From Chitinophagaceae bacterium (GTDB lineage: Bacteria; Bacteroidota; Bacteroidia; Chitinophagales; Chitinophagaceae), in NCBI GenBank assembly GCA_947372105.1, contig CANBSH010000006.1, positions 1 through 64,000 on the forward strand: a DNA stretch of 64,000 bases. Direction: 5' to 3'. Below the pieces are notes generated by a model. The model was not told the DNA's origin. It saw only the letters and a program-made list of their open reading frames with translations, and ran no database searches. Position numbers and translations under genes: made by a program. Shown here in pieces: positions 15,640-24,163 of the stretch; position 1 is the stretch's first letter; the number at the start of each line of letters is the position of its first letter.

Positions 15640-18402
15640 GTGAAAAGGTTACTACTCTTAATTTGTTTTACTGTTACAGCATTCATAGCACAAGCTCAAA
15701 AAGCTAAATTATCTGGTAAAGTCACTAGTGCTCGAAACGAATCCTTAATTGGGGTTACCATTACTTTGAAATCGGACAGAAATCAAGTAACTAAAACCGA
15801 TGTAGAAGGTAGATTTAGTTTCAACATTGATGTTAATAAAAAATACAGTGTTGTTTTATCCTATGTGGGCTATAAAACAAAAACACTAGAAGACATCAAA
15901 GCAACACAATCTGGTGAAGAAGTAACATTAGATGTGTTATTAGAAGAATCTGGAGTTAAATTAGCAGATGTTACGGTGAGTGCTAATAGATCAAGCAATA
16001 AAGGCGCTACAGACAATGCCTTAATTTCTTTTCAAAAAAATACTAATACAGTGGCTTCGGTTATTTCAGCAGAATCTATTAAACGAAGCCCAGATCGTAA
16101 TACTGCAGAAATTTTAAAAAGAACACCTGGTACTTCTATTCAAGAAGGAAAGTATATTGTTGTTAGAGGTTTAGCAGATAGATATAACCAAGCTATGTTA
16201 AACGGTATTTTATTAACAAGTACCGAACCTGATCGTAAAACATTTTCTTTTGACTTATTCCCAGCGCAAATTATTGATAATATTATTATTAATAAAGCAT
16301 TTGTGCCAGAATTGCCAGGAGAGTGGGCAGGAGGTTTGATTCAAGTAAATACAAAAGATATCCCTACAAAAAACTTTTTGAATATTCAAATAGCAACAAG
16401 CTATAACGCGCAATCTACTGGTAAAGATTTTTTCAAAGATAAAGGAGGTAAAACAGATTGGTATGGTATTGATGATGGAACAAGATCTTTGCCTAATGGG
16501 TATACTACTAAATCCAATTTTGATACTTCAAATGTCGCATTTAAAACTTCTTTAGGTAAAACGATGGCGAATAATTGGGTGCCAGTAAAATCTGTAGCAA
16601 CACCTAACTACTCTTTTCAATTAAATGGAGGTTTTTCAAGCACATTATGGGGTAAGAAAATTGGGGGTATGATTGGTGTAAACTTTGCTGAAAATCAAAG
16701 AATACAAGACAATTTAAATCAACAAAATACTTTAGAAGCGAATAAGTTTTCGATGATTTACAAGTATGATGATAAAAAATACATTACCGATATTAATATG
16801 GGAGCAATTGCTGGTTTCTCTATTTATTTGAATCCTTTAAATAAGATCAGCTATAAAGCAATTGTAAACGTAAAATCTAATAATTCATTTACGCAAAGAT
16901 TTGGTAATGAATATTCAAGAGGTGATTTGATGAAAGGGAATGAATTTACTTTTGCTCAAAACACTTTCTTTACCAATCAATTAAATGGTGAGCATAGTTT
17001 ATCTAACAAATTGAAATTTAATTGGTATGGTGCTTTTAATATTTTAGATAGCTATAGCCCAGACCAAAGAAGATTATTATATACAAAAAGCGCAACTGGA
17101 ACAGATCCATATGTGTTGAATATTTCAAATTCATTATCACAACAATCAGGAAGTCGTATTTTTCAAAGTTTAAGTGATTATATCTACACAGGTGGTGGTG
17201 ATTTAACGTATAAGTTAAAACAAAATACTATTAAAGCAGGTTATATGATTCAAGTGAAGGATCGTATTTATGATGCTGCCTTATTTGCTAATTTTTTACC
17301 TAAGGATAATCCAGCTTTAAGAGCTTTGCCAGCTGATGTGGTATTTGCTCCCGAAAATTTTGGTAACGGTACAGACAATATGTTTGGGTTTGATGCCATC
17401 AAAGGACGTAATTTCAGATACATGGCAAATACCATTTTAAATGCGGGTTATTTGCAATTTGACAATAAAGTGTCCGAAAAAGTAAGAATGGTTTGGGGTT
17501 TACGTGTGGAAGATTTTGATCAATTGGTGGGTAGCGTGAAAGTGTGGGATCCAAGACACACTTACTCTAAAGTAACAGATTACTTACCTGGTCTAAATAC
17601 TACCATTAAATTAAATCAAAATAGCAATTTAAGAGTGACAGCTTCTCAAACTGTGATTCGTCCCGAATTAAGAGAATTATCTTTCTTAAACATATTTGAT
17701 TTTGAATTAAATGCATCTGTTCAAGGTAACCCTAATTTAAAGCGTACTAAAATCACGAACACAGACATTAGATATGAATTATATCCAGGTTCTGGAGAAG
17801 TATTTACTGCTGGGGTATTTTATAAAAATTTCGAAAACGCAATTGAGCAAATTTTTAGTGAAGGATCTGGTGGTGCTAGCACTTTCTCTTATCAGAATGC
17901 AAAAAATGCCATTACATATGGTGTGGAGTTAGAGGCTAGAAAGAAATTAAATAAGTTCTTTACTTTTCAAGCAAACGCTTCCTTGATCAATAGTAAAATA
18001 AAGGATGAAAATTTAAAATTGGAACGTCAATTACAAGGACAATCACCTTATTTAGTAAACGTAGGTTTATTATATGATGTAGTTGAAAAAGGTTTTAATG
18101 CTACTTTATTATTCAACCAAATTGGGGAGAGAATTTATTTAGTGGGTGATATGCAAGCAGGATCTGCTTCACCAGATATTTACGAAGCTCCAAGAGCTTT
18201 AGTGGATTTCCAAATGAGTAAAAAAGTGATGAAAAATAAAGCTGAAATTAAATTCACGGTTTCTGATTTATTAAATAAAGAACAAATATTCTATCAAAAT
18301 TTAAGTACAAACAACGTGAAGTATGAAAAAGGAATTGATGCAGTTCGTTTTTCTAGAAAATTTGGCAGCATATTCGGAATTTCCTTTAACTATTCATTAT
18401 AA
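15640..18402 (+). CDS. TonB-dependent outer-membrane receptor with N-terminal CarboxypepD_reg-like domain
   Basis: A 920-residue outer-membrane transporter. It starts with GTG and has a signal peptide (KRLLLLICFTVTAFIAQAQ), then a carboxypeptidase-regulatory-like beta-sandwich (about 22-105, KLSGKVTSARNESLIGVTI), a plug domain (about 125-240 with YIVVRGLADRYNQAMLNG) and a 22-strand barrel ending in a C-terminal aromatic-rich strand (FGISFNYSL). The DADs of the plug lie close to SFQKNTNTVASVIS. No SusD partner follows; instead a surface lipoprotein gene lies 43 bases downstream and shares a terminator. Ligand unknown. The 11-bp repeat array upstream suggests control by an OmpR-type regulator, perhaps by phosphate. 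Confidence 0.92.
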   Translation: MKRLLLLICFTVTAFIAQAQKAKLSGKVTSARNESLIGVTITLKSDRNQVTKTDVEGRFSFNIDVNKKYSVVLSYVGYKTKTLEDIKATQSGEEVTLDVLLEESGVKLADVTVSANRSSNKGATDNALISFQKNTNTVASVISAESIKRSPDRNTAEILKRTPGTSIQEGKYIVVRGLADRYNQAMLNGILLTSTEPDRKTFSFDLFPAQIIDNIIINKAFVPELPGEWAGGLIQVNTKDIPTKNFLNIQIATSYNAQSTGKDFFKDKGGKTDWYGIDDGTRSLPNGYTTKSNFDTSNVAFKTSLGKTMANNWVPVKSVATPNYSFQLNGGFSSTLWGKKIGGMIGVNFAENQRIQDNLNQQNTLEANKFSMIYKYDDKKYITDINMGAIAGFSIYLNPLNKISYKAIVNVKSNNSFTQRFGNEYSRGDLMKGNEFTFAQNTFFTNQLNGEHSLSNKLKFNWYGAFNILDSYSPDQRRLLYTKSATGTDPYVLNISNSLSQQSGSRIFQSLSDYIYTGGGDLTYKLKQNTIKAGYMIQVKDRIYDAALFANFLPKDNPALRALPADVVFAPENFGNGTDNMFGFDAIKGRNFRYMANTILNAGYLQFDNKVSEKVRMVWGLRVEDFDQLVGSVKVWDPRHTYSKVTDYLPGLNTTIKLNQNSNLRVTASQTVIRPELRELSFLNIFDFELNASVQGNPNLKRTKITNTDIRYELYPGSGEVFTAGVFYKNFENAIEQIFSEGSGGASTFSYQNAKNAITYGVELEARKKLNKFFTFQANASLINSKIKDENLKLERQLQGQSPYLVNVGLLYDVVEKGFNATLLFNQIGERIYLVGDMQAGSASPDIYEAPRALVDFQMSKKVMKNKAEIKFTVSDLLNKEQIFYQNLSTNNVKYEKGIDAVRFSRKFGSIFGISFNYSL

Positions 18403-18445
18403 CACACAAACAATACATTAAAAATTTTTTTAAATACAAAAAACA

Positions 18446-19954
18446 ATGAAACAGCTATTAATTTTATCATTCGCTTTTTTAGCCATTACAGGTTGTAGAA
18501 AGATCGAAACCGATGGAGAAAAAGAAATCGTAATCGTAAACCAGCCAGTAACTCCTTCTGGACCTACTGCAAATACAGTTACATTATCAGGAAGAATCAC
18601 AAAGGATACCACTTTGTATGCTAAGGATTTTAACTATTTACAAGGATTGGTGTATATCACTAAAGGTGTAACATTAACCGTTCAAGAAGGTGCTACTGTA
18701 AAAGGAAAATATTCTGGATCAGATGTATCTGCTTTAATTATTTGTAGAGGGGCTAAGTTAATAGCAAAAGGAACTGTAGATAAGCCTATTGTATTTACTT
18801 CTGCATCTGCAAATCCACAATCAGGAGACTGGGGTGGTATAGTATTATGTGGTATTGCACCTATTAATACCAGCTTTACTGTAAACGGCACTTCTGTAAC
18901 TGGTTTATATCAAGTAGAAGGTGGTGTTGATAACGCAAATGGTGATGGTTTAGCAGGTGCTGGTGATGCAGCATTCCCAACTGTAAACCCAGCTGACAAT
19001 TCTGGTATCTTACAATATTTGAGAATTGAATATGCAGGATATGCATACCAACCTGATAAAGAAATTAATAGTTTAACAATGGCTGCTGTAGGTAGTGGTA
19101 CTACTATTGATCACATTGAAACAGCTTTTGGTAAAGATGATAGCTTTGAGTGGTTTGGTGGTACAGTGAATTGTAAGTATTTAATTGCTTATAAAGGTCA
19201 AGATGATGATTTTGATACAGATAACGGCTATAGCGGTTATGTACAATTTGGAATTGGTATTCGCGATTCATTAATTGCTGATATTTCTAAATCTGAAGCT
19301 TTTGAATCAGATAACAATGCTACCGGTACTACAGCAACTCCAAAAACAACAGCGGTATTCTCTAATATGACTGTTATTGGACCAAGAGCCACTTTATCTA
19401 ATGTAGGTAATAGCTTATTTTTAGCGGGTGCGCAAATTAGAAGAAACTCTGGTATCTCAATTCAAAACTCTGTTTTCATGGGCTGGCCTACTGCATTATT
19501 AATTGATGCTGGTTTAGGTGCTCCAACCGATTTGAATATTGCAGATAGTACAACCATTCGTTTTAAGAATAATACTTTAGCTGGAAATACTGTGAATGTT
19601 GCTTATACTGCAAGCACTTCAGCTCCTACTGGTGCAACTACAGCAACTATGTTAGCATGGGTTTCAAATCCAGGTTATGGCAATGCTATTACTACAAACG
19701 CAATAGATGCAAAGTTGATTCAACCATTCAATTATACAATGTTTGATCCTACTCCATACGCAGGTACTGCAGGTCCTTCTGCAGCTAATTTACCAGTGGG
19801 TGTTATAGGCAACTTCAACTATGCAAGCAATGGTGATTTTACCGATTCTAAGTTGAAAAATGCTTTCATCAAACCTGTTACTTTTAGAGGTGCAGTGGGT
19901 TTAAATGGTGATGATGCAACATGGTGGAAAGGTTGGGCTAGATTTAATTACTAG
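18446..19954 (+). CDS. Surface lipoprotein with predicted right-handed beta-helix
   Basis: A 502-residue lipoprotein: signal peptide MKQLLILSFAFLAITGC with lipobox ITGC and C17 as the lipidated residue. After a short linker the chain consists of glycine/asparagine/threonine-rich strands in a repeating pattern (VYITKGVTLTVQEGATVKGKY, split; FSNMTVIGPRATLSNVGN), typical of a parallel beta-helix, with an acidic segment GQDDDFDTDNGYSG near 255-268 that could bind calcium. Similar proteins are often encoded next to TonB receptors in Bacteroidota. It follows the receptor by 43 bases and is the last gene before a strong terminator, so the two probably form an outer-membrane pair. Ligand unknown. Confidence 0.8.
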   Translation: MKQLLILSFAFLAITGCRKIETDGEKEIVIVNQPVTPSGPTANTVTLSGRITKDTTLYAKDFNYLQGLVYITKGVTLTVQEGATVKGKYSGSDVSALIICRGAKLIAKGTVDKPIVFTSASANPQSGDWGGIVLCGIAPINTSFTVNGTSVTGLYQVEGGVDNANGDGLAGAGDAAFPTVNPADNSGILQYLRIEYAGYAYQPDKEINSLTMAAVGSGTTIDHIETAFGKDDSFEWFGGTVNCKYLIAYKGQDDDFDTDNGYSGYVQFGIGIRDSLIADISKSEAFESDNNATGTTATPKTTAVFSNMTVIGPRATLSNVGNSLFLAGAQIRRNSGISIQNSVFMGWPTALLIDAGLGAPTDLNIADSTTIRFKNNTLAGNTVNVAYTASTSAPTGATTATMLAWVSNPGYGNAITTNAIDAKLIQPFNYTMFDPTPYAGTAGPSAANLPVGVIGNFNYASNGDFTDSKLKNAFIKPVTFRGAVGLNGDDATWWKGWARFNY

Positions 19955-19974
19955 AATATAGTTTGACGATATAC

Positions 19975-20007
19975 AAAGGCTGGCTTCGAAAGAAGCCAGC
20001 CTTTTTT
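19975..20007 (+). terminator. Rho-independent terminator after the TonB receptor/lipoprotein pair
   Basis: A perfect 13-base-pair stem, AAAGGCTGGCTTC (19975-19987) with GAAGCCAGCCTTT (19992-20004), a GAAA tetraloop and a run of T to 20007. It begins 20 bases after the lipoprotein stop and is the clear end of that operon. Confidence 0.95.
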
Positions 20008-20130
20008 GTGCGTTGGTTTTTGTGATGCTCTTATTTCATATAATCCATCTATTTATTCTATTCTATTCAACACACTTAATAATTTGTTCATCTTCTATTA
20101 ACAATTTGGCAATATTTAATTGTGAAATTT

Positions 20131-20607
20131 ATGTTACTTAATTCTTACGCATTGAATACGGCCGTAATAACTCATTTTAATATTCGAAAAGCACAGCTAA
20201 ATGATGTGATGCATTTTCAAGAGGCTATTAGCATGCATTTGAATAAAAATTGGAATGTGATGGATTTTGACGAATTCTTTAAGAAGAAATTAAAAGATAA
20301 GGAATATACTTTTTTAATGATGGAGGACGATGAAAAAAAAGTAGCTGGCGGTGTGATATTACAATATCGTCAAACATTTTTAGATAAATTTCCATTCATA
20401 GAAATACAAGATTTTTTTGTAACACCCAAGTATCGAAAATTAAATGCTGCTGAATATTTATATCAATCCATTGAAAAATTAGCTGTCGAAAAAAAGGTTT
20501 TTAAATTACAAGTGGGATGTTATATGAATTCCACGCTCAATCAAAATTTTTATGCTAAGCGTGGGTTTAAAGTATATAAAAAATTATATGTAAAGGATGT
20601 GTATTAA
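20131..20607 (+). CDS. GNAT-family N-acetyltransferase
   Basis: A protein of about 158 residues with GNAT features: the strand IEIQDFFVTPKYRKLNAAEYLYQSI holds the degenerate acetyl-CoA loop (R/Q-x-x-G-x-A is here YRKLNAA, lacking the glycine), followed by LQVGCYMNSTLNQNFYAKRGFKVYKK with the C-terminal GF motif. Start: a GTG at 20122 is open, but the in-frame ATG at 20131 is preferred. Substrate is unknown. Monocistronic between two terminators. Confidence 0.75.
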   Translation: MLLNSYALNTAVITHFNIRKAQLNDVMHFQEAISMHLNKNWNVMDFDEFFKKKLKDKEYTFLMMEDDEKKVAGGVILQYRQTFLDKFPFIEIQDFFVTPKYRKLNAAEYLYQSIEKLAVEKKVFKLQVGCYMNSTLNQNFYAKRGFKVYKKLYVKDVY

Positions 20608-20669
20608 AAATGAAGGTGAATTAAAAAAACAGCGTCTGGTTAAATTAAATATTTACAAAATTCCATAAA

Positions 20670-20700
20670 AAAAGCCACTCCGAATTTCGGAGTGGCTTTT
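20670..20700. terminator. Bidirectional terminator between GNAT gene and ald
   Basis: A long hairpin with arms AAAAGCCACTCCGA (20670-20683) and TCGGAGTGGCTTTT (20687-20700) and a 3-base loop, flanked by A and T runs on both sides. It lies between convergent genes and can stop transcripts from either side. Confidence 0.9.
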
Positions 20701-20723
20701 GCTTTTATAAAACCAAAAATCCA

Positions 20724-21809
20724 TTATCCATTAAATGCTTCAGATACACCTTTGTGTAATATTTTTCCGGCACGAATATTCAAACCTTTTGCTAAAGCTG
20801 GATTTTCGGCACAAGCTTTTTCCCATCCCTTATTAGCGATAGATAACGCATAAGGCAAAGTAGCTTGTGTTAATGCACGTGTAGAAGTTTGTGGAACTGC
20901 ACCAGGCATATTCGCCACACAATAGTGCAATACATTTTCTTCCACATATACCGGATTCTCATGTGTAGTAGGACGACAAGTTTCAATACAACCTCCTTGA
21001 TCTACTGCCACATCTACCACCACCGATCCTGCTTCCATGGTTTTTAAATCTTCTTTCTTAATTAAGTGAGGTGCTTTTGCTCCGTGTAATAAAACCGCAC
21101 CAATCACTAAATCGGTATGAGGTAATTTTTCACGAATCGCTAATACAGTAGAATATTGTGTTACTACATTCGCAGGCATCACATCCGATAAATATCTTAA
21201 TCGTGTTAAATTCGTATCCATGATGGTTACATTCGCCCCTAAACCTGCAGCCATTTTAGCAGCTTGGGTTCCTACAATACCGCCCCCTATAATTAATACT
21301 TCAGCAGGCTTCACACCTGGAACCCCACCTAATAATTTTCCTTTTCCTCCAAATGGTTTCCCTAAATAATAAGCTCCCACATTAATTGCCATTCTTCCTG
21401 CCACTTCTGACATTGGAACTAATAAAGGCAATGATCCGTCAGGTAATTCTACTGTTTCATAAGCAATACAAACTGCATGAGATTTCATCATCGCGTCCGT
21501 TAATTCCTTGGAAGCTGCAAAATGGAAATAAGTAAATAATATTTGACCCGCTTTTATTAAAGGGTATTCAACAGCTAAGGGTTCTTTTACTTTAACAATC
21601 ATCTCGGCAATATCATACACTTCTTTTGCTGTAGCCAAAATGGAAGCACCTGCATTTTTATAGGCTTCATCGGAGAAACCAGATCCTGCACCTGCATTAG
21701 TTTCTACATAAATAGTATGGCCTTGTCTGTTTAATGCATCCACTCCTTCGGGACTTAATCCTACTCGGTATTCTTGAATCTTTATTTCTTTAGGAACTCC
21801 AATAATCAT
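20724..21809 (-). CDS. ald: Alanine dehydrogenase
   Basis: An NAD-dependent alanine dehydrogenase of 361 residues (alanine to pyruvate and ammonia). Motifs: N-terminal MIIGVPKEIKIQEYRVGLSP, the catalytic lysine region VKVKEP and histidine in YFHFAASKELT, and the NAD site IGGGIVGTQAAKMAAGLGANVTIMD. Length is normal for the family when started at the ATG at 21809; the longer frame to 21845 adds 12 non-family residues. It is divergent from an Lrp/AsnC-type regulator across 155 bases, the classic arrangement for amino-acid responsive control. The reaction can run either way; with the regulator present a catabolic role is likely. Confidence 0.97.
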   Translation of the reverse strand: MIIGVPKEIKIQEYRVGLSPEGVDALNRQGHTIYVETNAGAGSGFSDEAYKNAGASILATAKEVYDIAEMIVKVKEPLAVEYPLIKAGQILFTYFHFAASKELTDAMMKSHAVCIAYETVELPDGSLPLLVPMSEVAGRMAINVGAYYLGKPFGGKGKLLGGVPGVKPAEVLIIGGGIVGTQAAKMAAGLGANVTIMDTNLTRLRYLSDVMPANVVTQYSTVLAIREKLPHTDLVIGAVLLHGAKAPHLIKKEDLKTMEAGSVVVDVAVDQGGCIETCRPTTHENPVYVEENVLHYCVANMPGAVPQTSTRALTQATLPYALSIANKGWEKACAENPALAKGLNIRAGKILHKGVSEAFNG

Positions 21810-21912
21810 AAAATTTGTTTTTATTTCTGTACAAATATCACTCACAAGGAAATATTCTTTTAATTATCTAAATATTCAGTAAAAATTATGGTAAATAACG
21901 CATTATATACAA

Positions 21913-21947
21913 AAAAGAGGTATTTTAGAGTGCAAAATCACCTTTTT
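21913..21947. promoter_or_regulatory. Imperfect dyad in the ald-lrp divergent region (operator candidate)
   Basis: AAAAGAGGTATTTT (21913-21926) and AAAATCACCTTTTT (21934-21947) form an inverted repeat with single-base offsets around a 7-base centre. It lies about 18 bases before the lrp-type start and 105 bases before ald, where a dimeric Lrp-family regulator could act on both promoters. No binding evidence exists in the sequence. Confidence 0.35.
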
Positions 21948-21964
21948 ACAGAAATAATTTCGTT

Positions 21965-22423
21965 ATGGCCATTGACAATATTGATCGCTCCATTTTAAAA
22001 TTGTTGCAAAAAGATGCATTAGCCACTTTAAAAGATATCAGCAAGCAAGTGAATCTTTCCTTAAGTCCTACCCATGATCGCGTAAAAAGATTAGAAGCCG
22101 AAGGGTATATCCAACAATATGTGGCTTTACTTGATCGTAAAAAATTAGAGTTAGGATTAGTCGTGCATTGTCAAGTGACTTTAGACAAACAAACCAAAAG
22201 TCATTTTTCAGAATTTGAACAAACCATTGCTCAATTTCCAGAAATCATTTCCTGCAGTTTAGTATCGGGCAGCTTTGATTATTATTTAAAATTAGTAACC
22301 AAGGATGTAGAAACCTATAATCAATTTTATCAGGAAAAATTAGCAGTGCTTCCCATGGTCGCTCACATTAATAGTTTGTTTGTGATGGATGAAATAAAAA
22401 TCACCACGGCACTTCCTATATAA
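21965..22423 (+). CDS. Lrp/AsnC-family transcriptional regulator
   Basis: A 152-residue feast/famine regulator: an N-terminal helix-turn-helix (IDNIDRSILKLLQKDALATLKDISKQVNLS in part, with LSPTHDRVKRLEAEGYI as recognition helix and wing) and a C-terminal RAM/ACT-like ligand domain with the GSFDYYLKL motif. Position divergent from ald points to alanine or a related amino acid as ligand and ald as target, by analogy with AldR-type regulators. It probably also regulates itself through the shared intergenic dyad. Family assignment is firm; the ligand is inferred. Confidence 0.93.
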   Translation: MAIDNIDRSILKLLQKDALATLKDISKQVNLSLSPTHDRVKRLEAEGYIQQYVALLDRKKLELGLVVHCQVTLDKQTKSHFSEFEQTIAQFPEIISCSLVSGSFDYYLKLVTKDVETYNQFYQEKLAVLPMVAHINSLFVMDEIKITTALPI

Positions 22424-22458
22424 TAAATATGGCATATATGCCTGAATCAAAAAAGTAT

Positions 22459-22857
22459 TTATTTTTTGTTGGGCTGAATCAAGTCCCAAAGGTTCCCATA
22501 TATATCTTTAAATACAGCTACCAGTCCATACTCTTCTGCATGAGGCGCAATGGTGAATTCTACTCCTTTGGAAGTATAAAGTGTATAGTCCCTTTCAAAA
22601 TTATCTGTAAATAAAAATAAAAATACTCTGCCTCCAGTTTGGTTTCCAATATGTTTTTCTTGTTCTGGTGTCGCCGCTTTTGCTAATAACAATTGACATC
22701 CACCCTTGCTGCCATTGGGTTCTACTATCACCCACCTTTTAACGTCAGACAATACAGTATCTTCTATTAAAGTAAATCCTAATACATTTGTATAATATTG
22801 AATGGCTTCATCATAGTCTCTAACGACTATACTTATATGCGCTAATTGTTGTGACAT
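22459..22857 (-). CDS. VOC-family (glyoxalase/dioxygenase superfamily) protein
   Basis: A single-unit 132-residue vicinal-oxygen-chelate protein with paired beta-alpha-beta-beta-beta modules (AHISIVVRDYDEAIQYYTNVLGF; then DNFERDYTLYTSKGVEF). Metal ligand positions are plausible: H8 in AHISI and a C-terminal acidic residue in FKDIYGNLWDL. This subgroup is widespread with unknown substrates; it includes glyoxalase I-like and antibiotic-binding members. Start: the frame opens at TTG 22860, but the ATG at 22857 (MSQQLAHISIVV) is the natural start. Convergent with the Lrp gene, with a 12-base palindrome GGCATATATGCC (22431-22442) between them. Confidence 0.85.
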   Translation of the reverse strand: MSQQLAHISIVVRDYDEAIQYYTNVLGFTLIEDTVLSDVKRWVIVEPNGSKGGCQLLLAKAATPEQEKHIGNQTGGRVFLFLFTDNFERDYTLYTSKGVEFTIAPHAEEYGLVAVFKDIYGNLWDLIQPNKK

Positions 22858-23030
22858 CAATGAGTTAGATTAAGTTTTTAAAATAAATAATGGTATTTGC
22901 TATTTTAGTTTTCTTTTTTTAAAAATAGCATTTATTCTATATCTGATTATATTTTATATATCTTCATGTCTGCAAACGGTAAGCTTACAAAATAAATGTT
23001 TATGACTTCGATATTCCATATCATACATTT

Positions 23031-23125
23031 TTCTTCTTCGAAAACTTCGACTTCGAAAACTTCTTCTTCGACAATTTCGACAATTTCGACAATTTCGGCA
23101 ACTTCGACTTTGATTTCAAATTTGA
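23031..23125. repeat. TTCGAC/ACAATTTCG short tandem repeat tract
   Basis: About 95 bases made of TTCGAA, TTCGAC and TTC blocks. Its core is three to four copies of the 9-base unit GACAATTTC (about 23070-23098). It occupies most of the end of the 268-base gap before the HAD gene, directly next to its ATG. One forward frame through it is open for about 48 codons and reads as Phe-Asp-Asn repeats, ending in TGA overlapping the HAD start, but that frame has no usual start codon, so I do not call it a gene. Confidence 0.85.
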
Positions 23126-23128
23126 TTT

Positions 23129-23752
23129 ATGACTAAAGTTAAAAATATAATTTTTGATTTAGGCAATGTTTTATATGACATTGACTTTACTAAAATGTAC
23201 GAATCCTTCATGGCTTTGGGCATCCCTAATTTTGAAACCTACTTCACACTCAATCATTCGAATCCTTTATTTTTTGAATTGGAGAAAGGACAATGTACCA
23301 AGGAACAATTTTTTGATGGGTTTCGTAATATAGCCCCCGTCGCTTTAAGCAATGAACAAATCACAACCGCTTGGAATTCCTTACTTATAGGGTATAGAAA
23401 GGCTGCGATCAATTGGATTTTAGAAAACGATCGCAAATTCGATATCTACCTATTCTCCAATACCAATCAAATTCATTTTGATCATTTTATACCTGAATTT
23501 GAAAGAGAAGTGGCAGATGTCCCTTTTGAAAGTATTTTTAAGAAGGCCTATTTTTCTCATCAACTTGGAATGCGTAAACCAGATACGGCTTCTTTTATTC
23601 AAATAATTGAAAATGAATCACTTATAGCTGAAGAAACTTTATTTATTGATGATAATGAACCCAATATCAAGGGGGCGGCATTGGTAGGGATGCAAACCTT
23701 ACATTTAAAGGAAGGGATGAAAGTGCATCAATGCATACATGACTTTTTATAA
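23129..23752 (+). CDS. HAD-superfamily phosphatase, YihX-like (subfamily IA)
   Basis: A 207-residue HAD hydrolase. Motif I is FDLGNVLYDID with the nucleophile aspartate first, as in YihX and related sugar-phosphate phosphatases; motif II is LFSNTNQIHF, motif III the lysine in GMRKPDTASF and motif IV the acidic pair FIDDNEPNIKGA. YihX of E. coli hydrolyses alpha-glucose-1-phosphate, but substrate cannot be read from this sequence. A low-complexity repeat tract lies right upstream. Transcribed alone; the next gene is on the opposite strand. Confidence 0.88.
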   Translation: MTKVKNIIFDLGNVLYDIDFTKMYESFMALGIPNFETYFTLNHSNPLFFELEKGQCTKEQFFDGFRNIAPVALSNEQITTAWNSLLIGYRKAAINWILENDRKFDIYLFSNTNQIHFDHFIPEFEREVADVPFESIFKKAYFSHQLGMRKPDTASFIQIIENESLIAEETLFIDDNEPNIKGAALVGMQTLHLKEGMKVHQCIHDFL

Positions 23753-23835
23753 CAAATGGCAGCTCCTATTAAATCCTTCTCCAGCATAAATTCTTTGTAC
23801 TAAATAATTTCTTACTCCTATCTTGCACCTAATTA

Positions 23836-24045
23836 TTACTTAACTTCCTCAAAATCAATGTATTCCTCCTCTTTGGGGGTTTCTTTTTTGGGTGCAGGTG
23901 TAGGTCCTGGAGGGGGAGAAGCTTGCTGTCTTTGCTCCGTATTTTGCCTTACATTTTTAATTCCATCACTTACTGGAACTACTATATTGAAGATCAATTT
24001 GTATAAAAAGTAGATCATTAAACCGTAAAAAATCAACTTACTCAT
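23836..24045 (-). CDS. DUF4834 small membrane-anchored protein
   Basis: A 69-residue protein with one N-terminal transmembrane helix (about 4-23), a Pro/Lys-rich linker (SPPPGPTPAPKKETPKEE) and the C-terminal motif EYIDFEEVK. This arrangement and tail match the DUF4834 family, found in Bacteroidota and of unknown role. It is divergent from rimP, with 118 bases between the starts. Confidence 0.7.
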   Translation of the reverse strand: MSKLIFYGLMIYFLYKLIFNIVVPVSDGIKNVRQNTEQRQQASPPPGPTPAPKKETPKEEEYIDFEEVK

Positions 24046-24075
24046 ATTGCAAAAATAAGGGCTATTCTAATATTT

Positions 24076-24107
24076 TATGGTTATTTCATCCCTATTTATT
24101 ACCTTTG
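24076..24107 (+). promoter_or_regulatory. Promoter of the rimP-nusA-infB operon (-33/-7 type)
   Basis: A perfect Bacteroidota -7 box TACCTTTG at 24100-24107, with TATG (24076-24079, three of four bases of TTTG) 20 bases upstream. Transcription would begin near 24113, only about 14 bases before the hairpin at 24127. Confidence 0.6.
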
Positions 24108-24126
24108 GCCCAGTGTAAAAGCTATC

Positions 24127-24159
24127 GAAGGGAACGAAATCGTTCCCTTCTTCTTTTTT
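24127..24159 (+). terminator. Intrinsic-terminator-like hairpin in the rimP leader
   Basis: Arms GAAGGGAACG (24127-24136) and CGTTCCCTTC (24141-24150) with a 4-base loop, followed by TTCTTTTTT. It ends 5 bases before the rimP ATG and lies after the predicted promoter. It therefore stands inside the operon leader, where it may act as an attenuator, rather than after a gene on this strand. Confidence 0.75.
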
Positions 24160-24163
24160 AAAT

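Noticed and set aside
22983-23131. A possible small gene encoding Phe-Asp-Asn repeats
   Set aside because: The frame has no ATG, GTG or TTG and follows a low-complexity TTC tract; it is reported only as a repeat and a finding.
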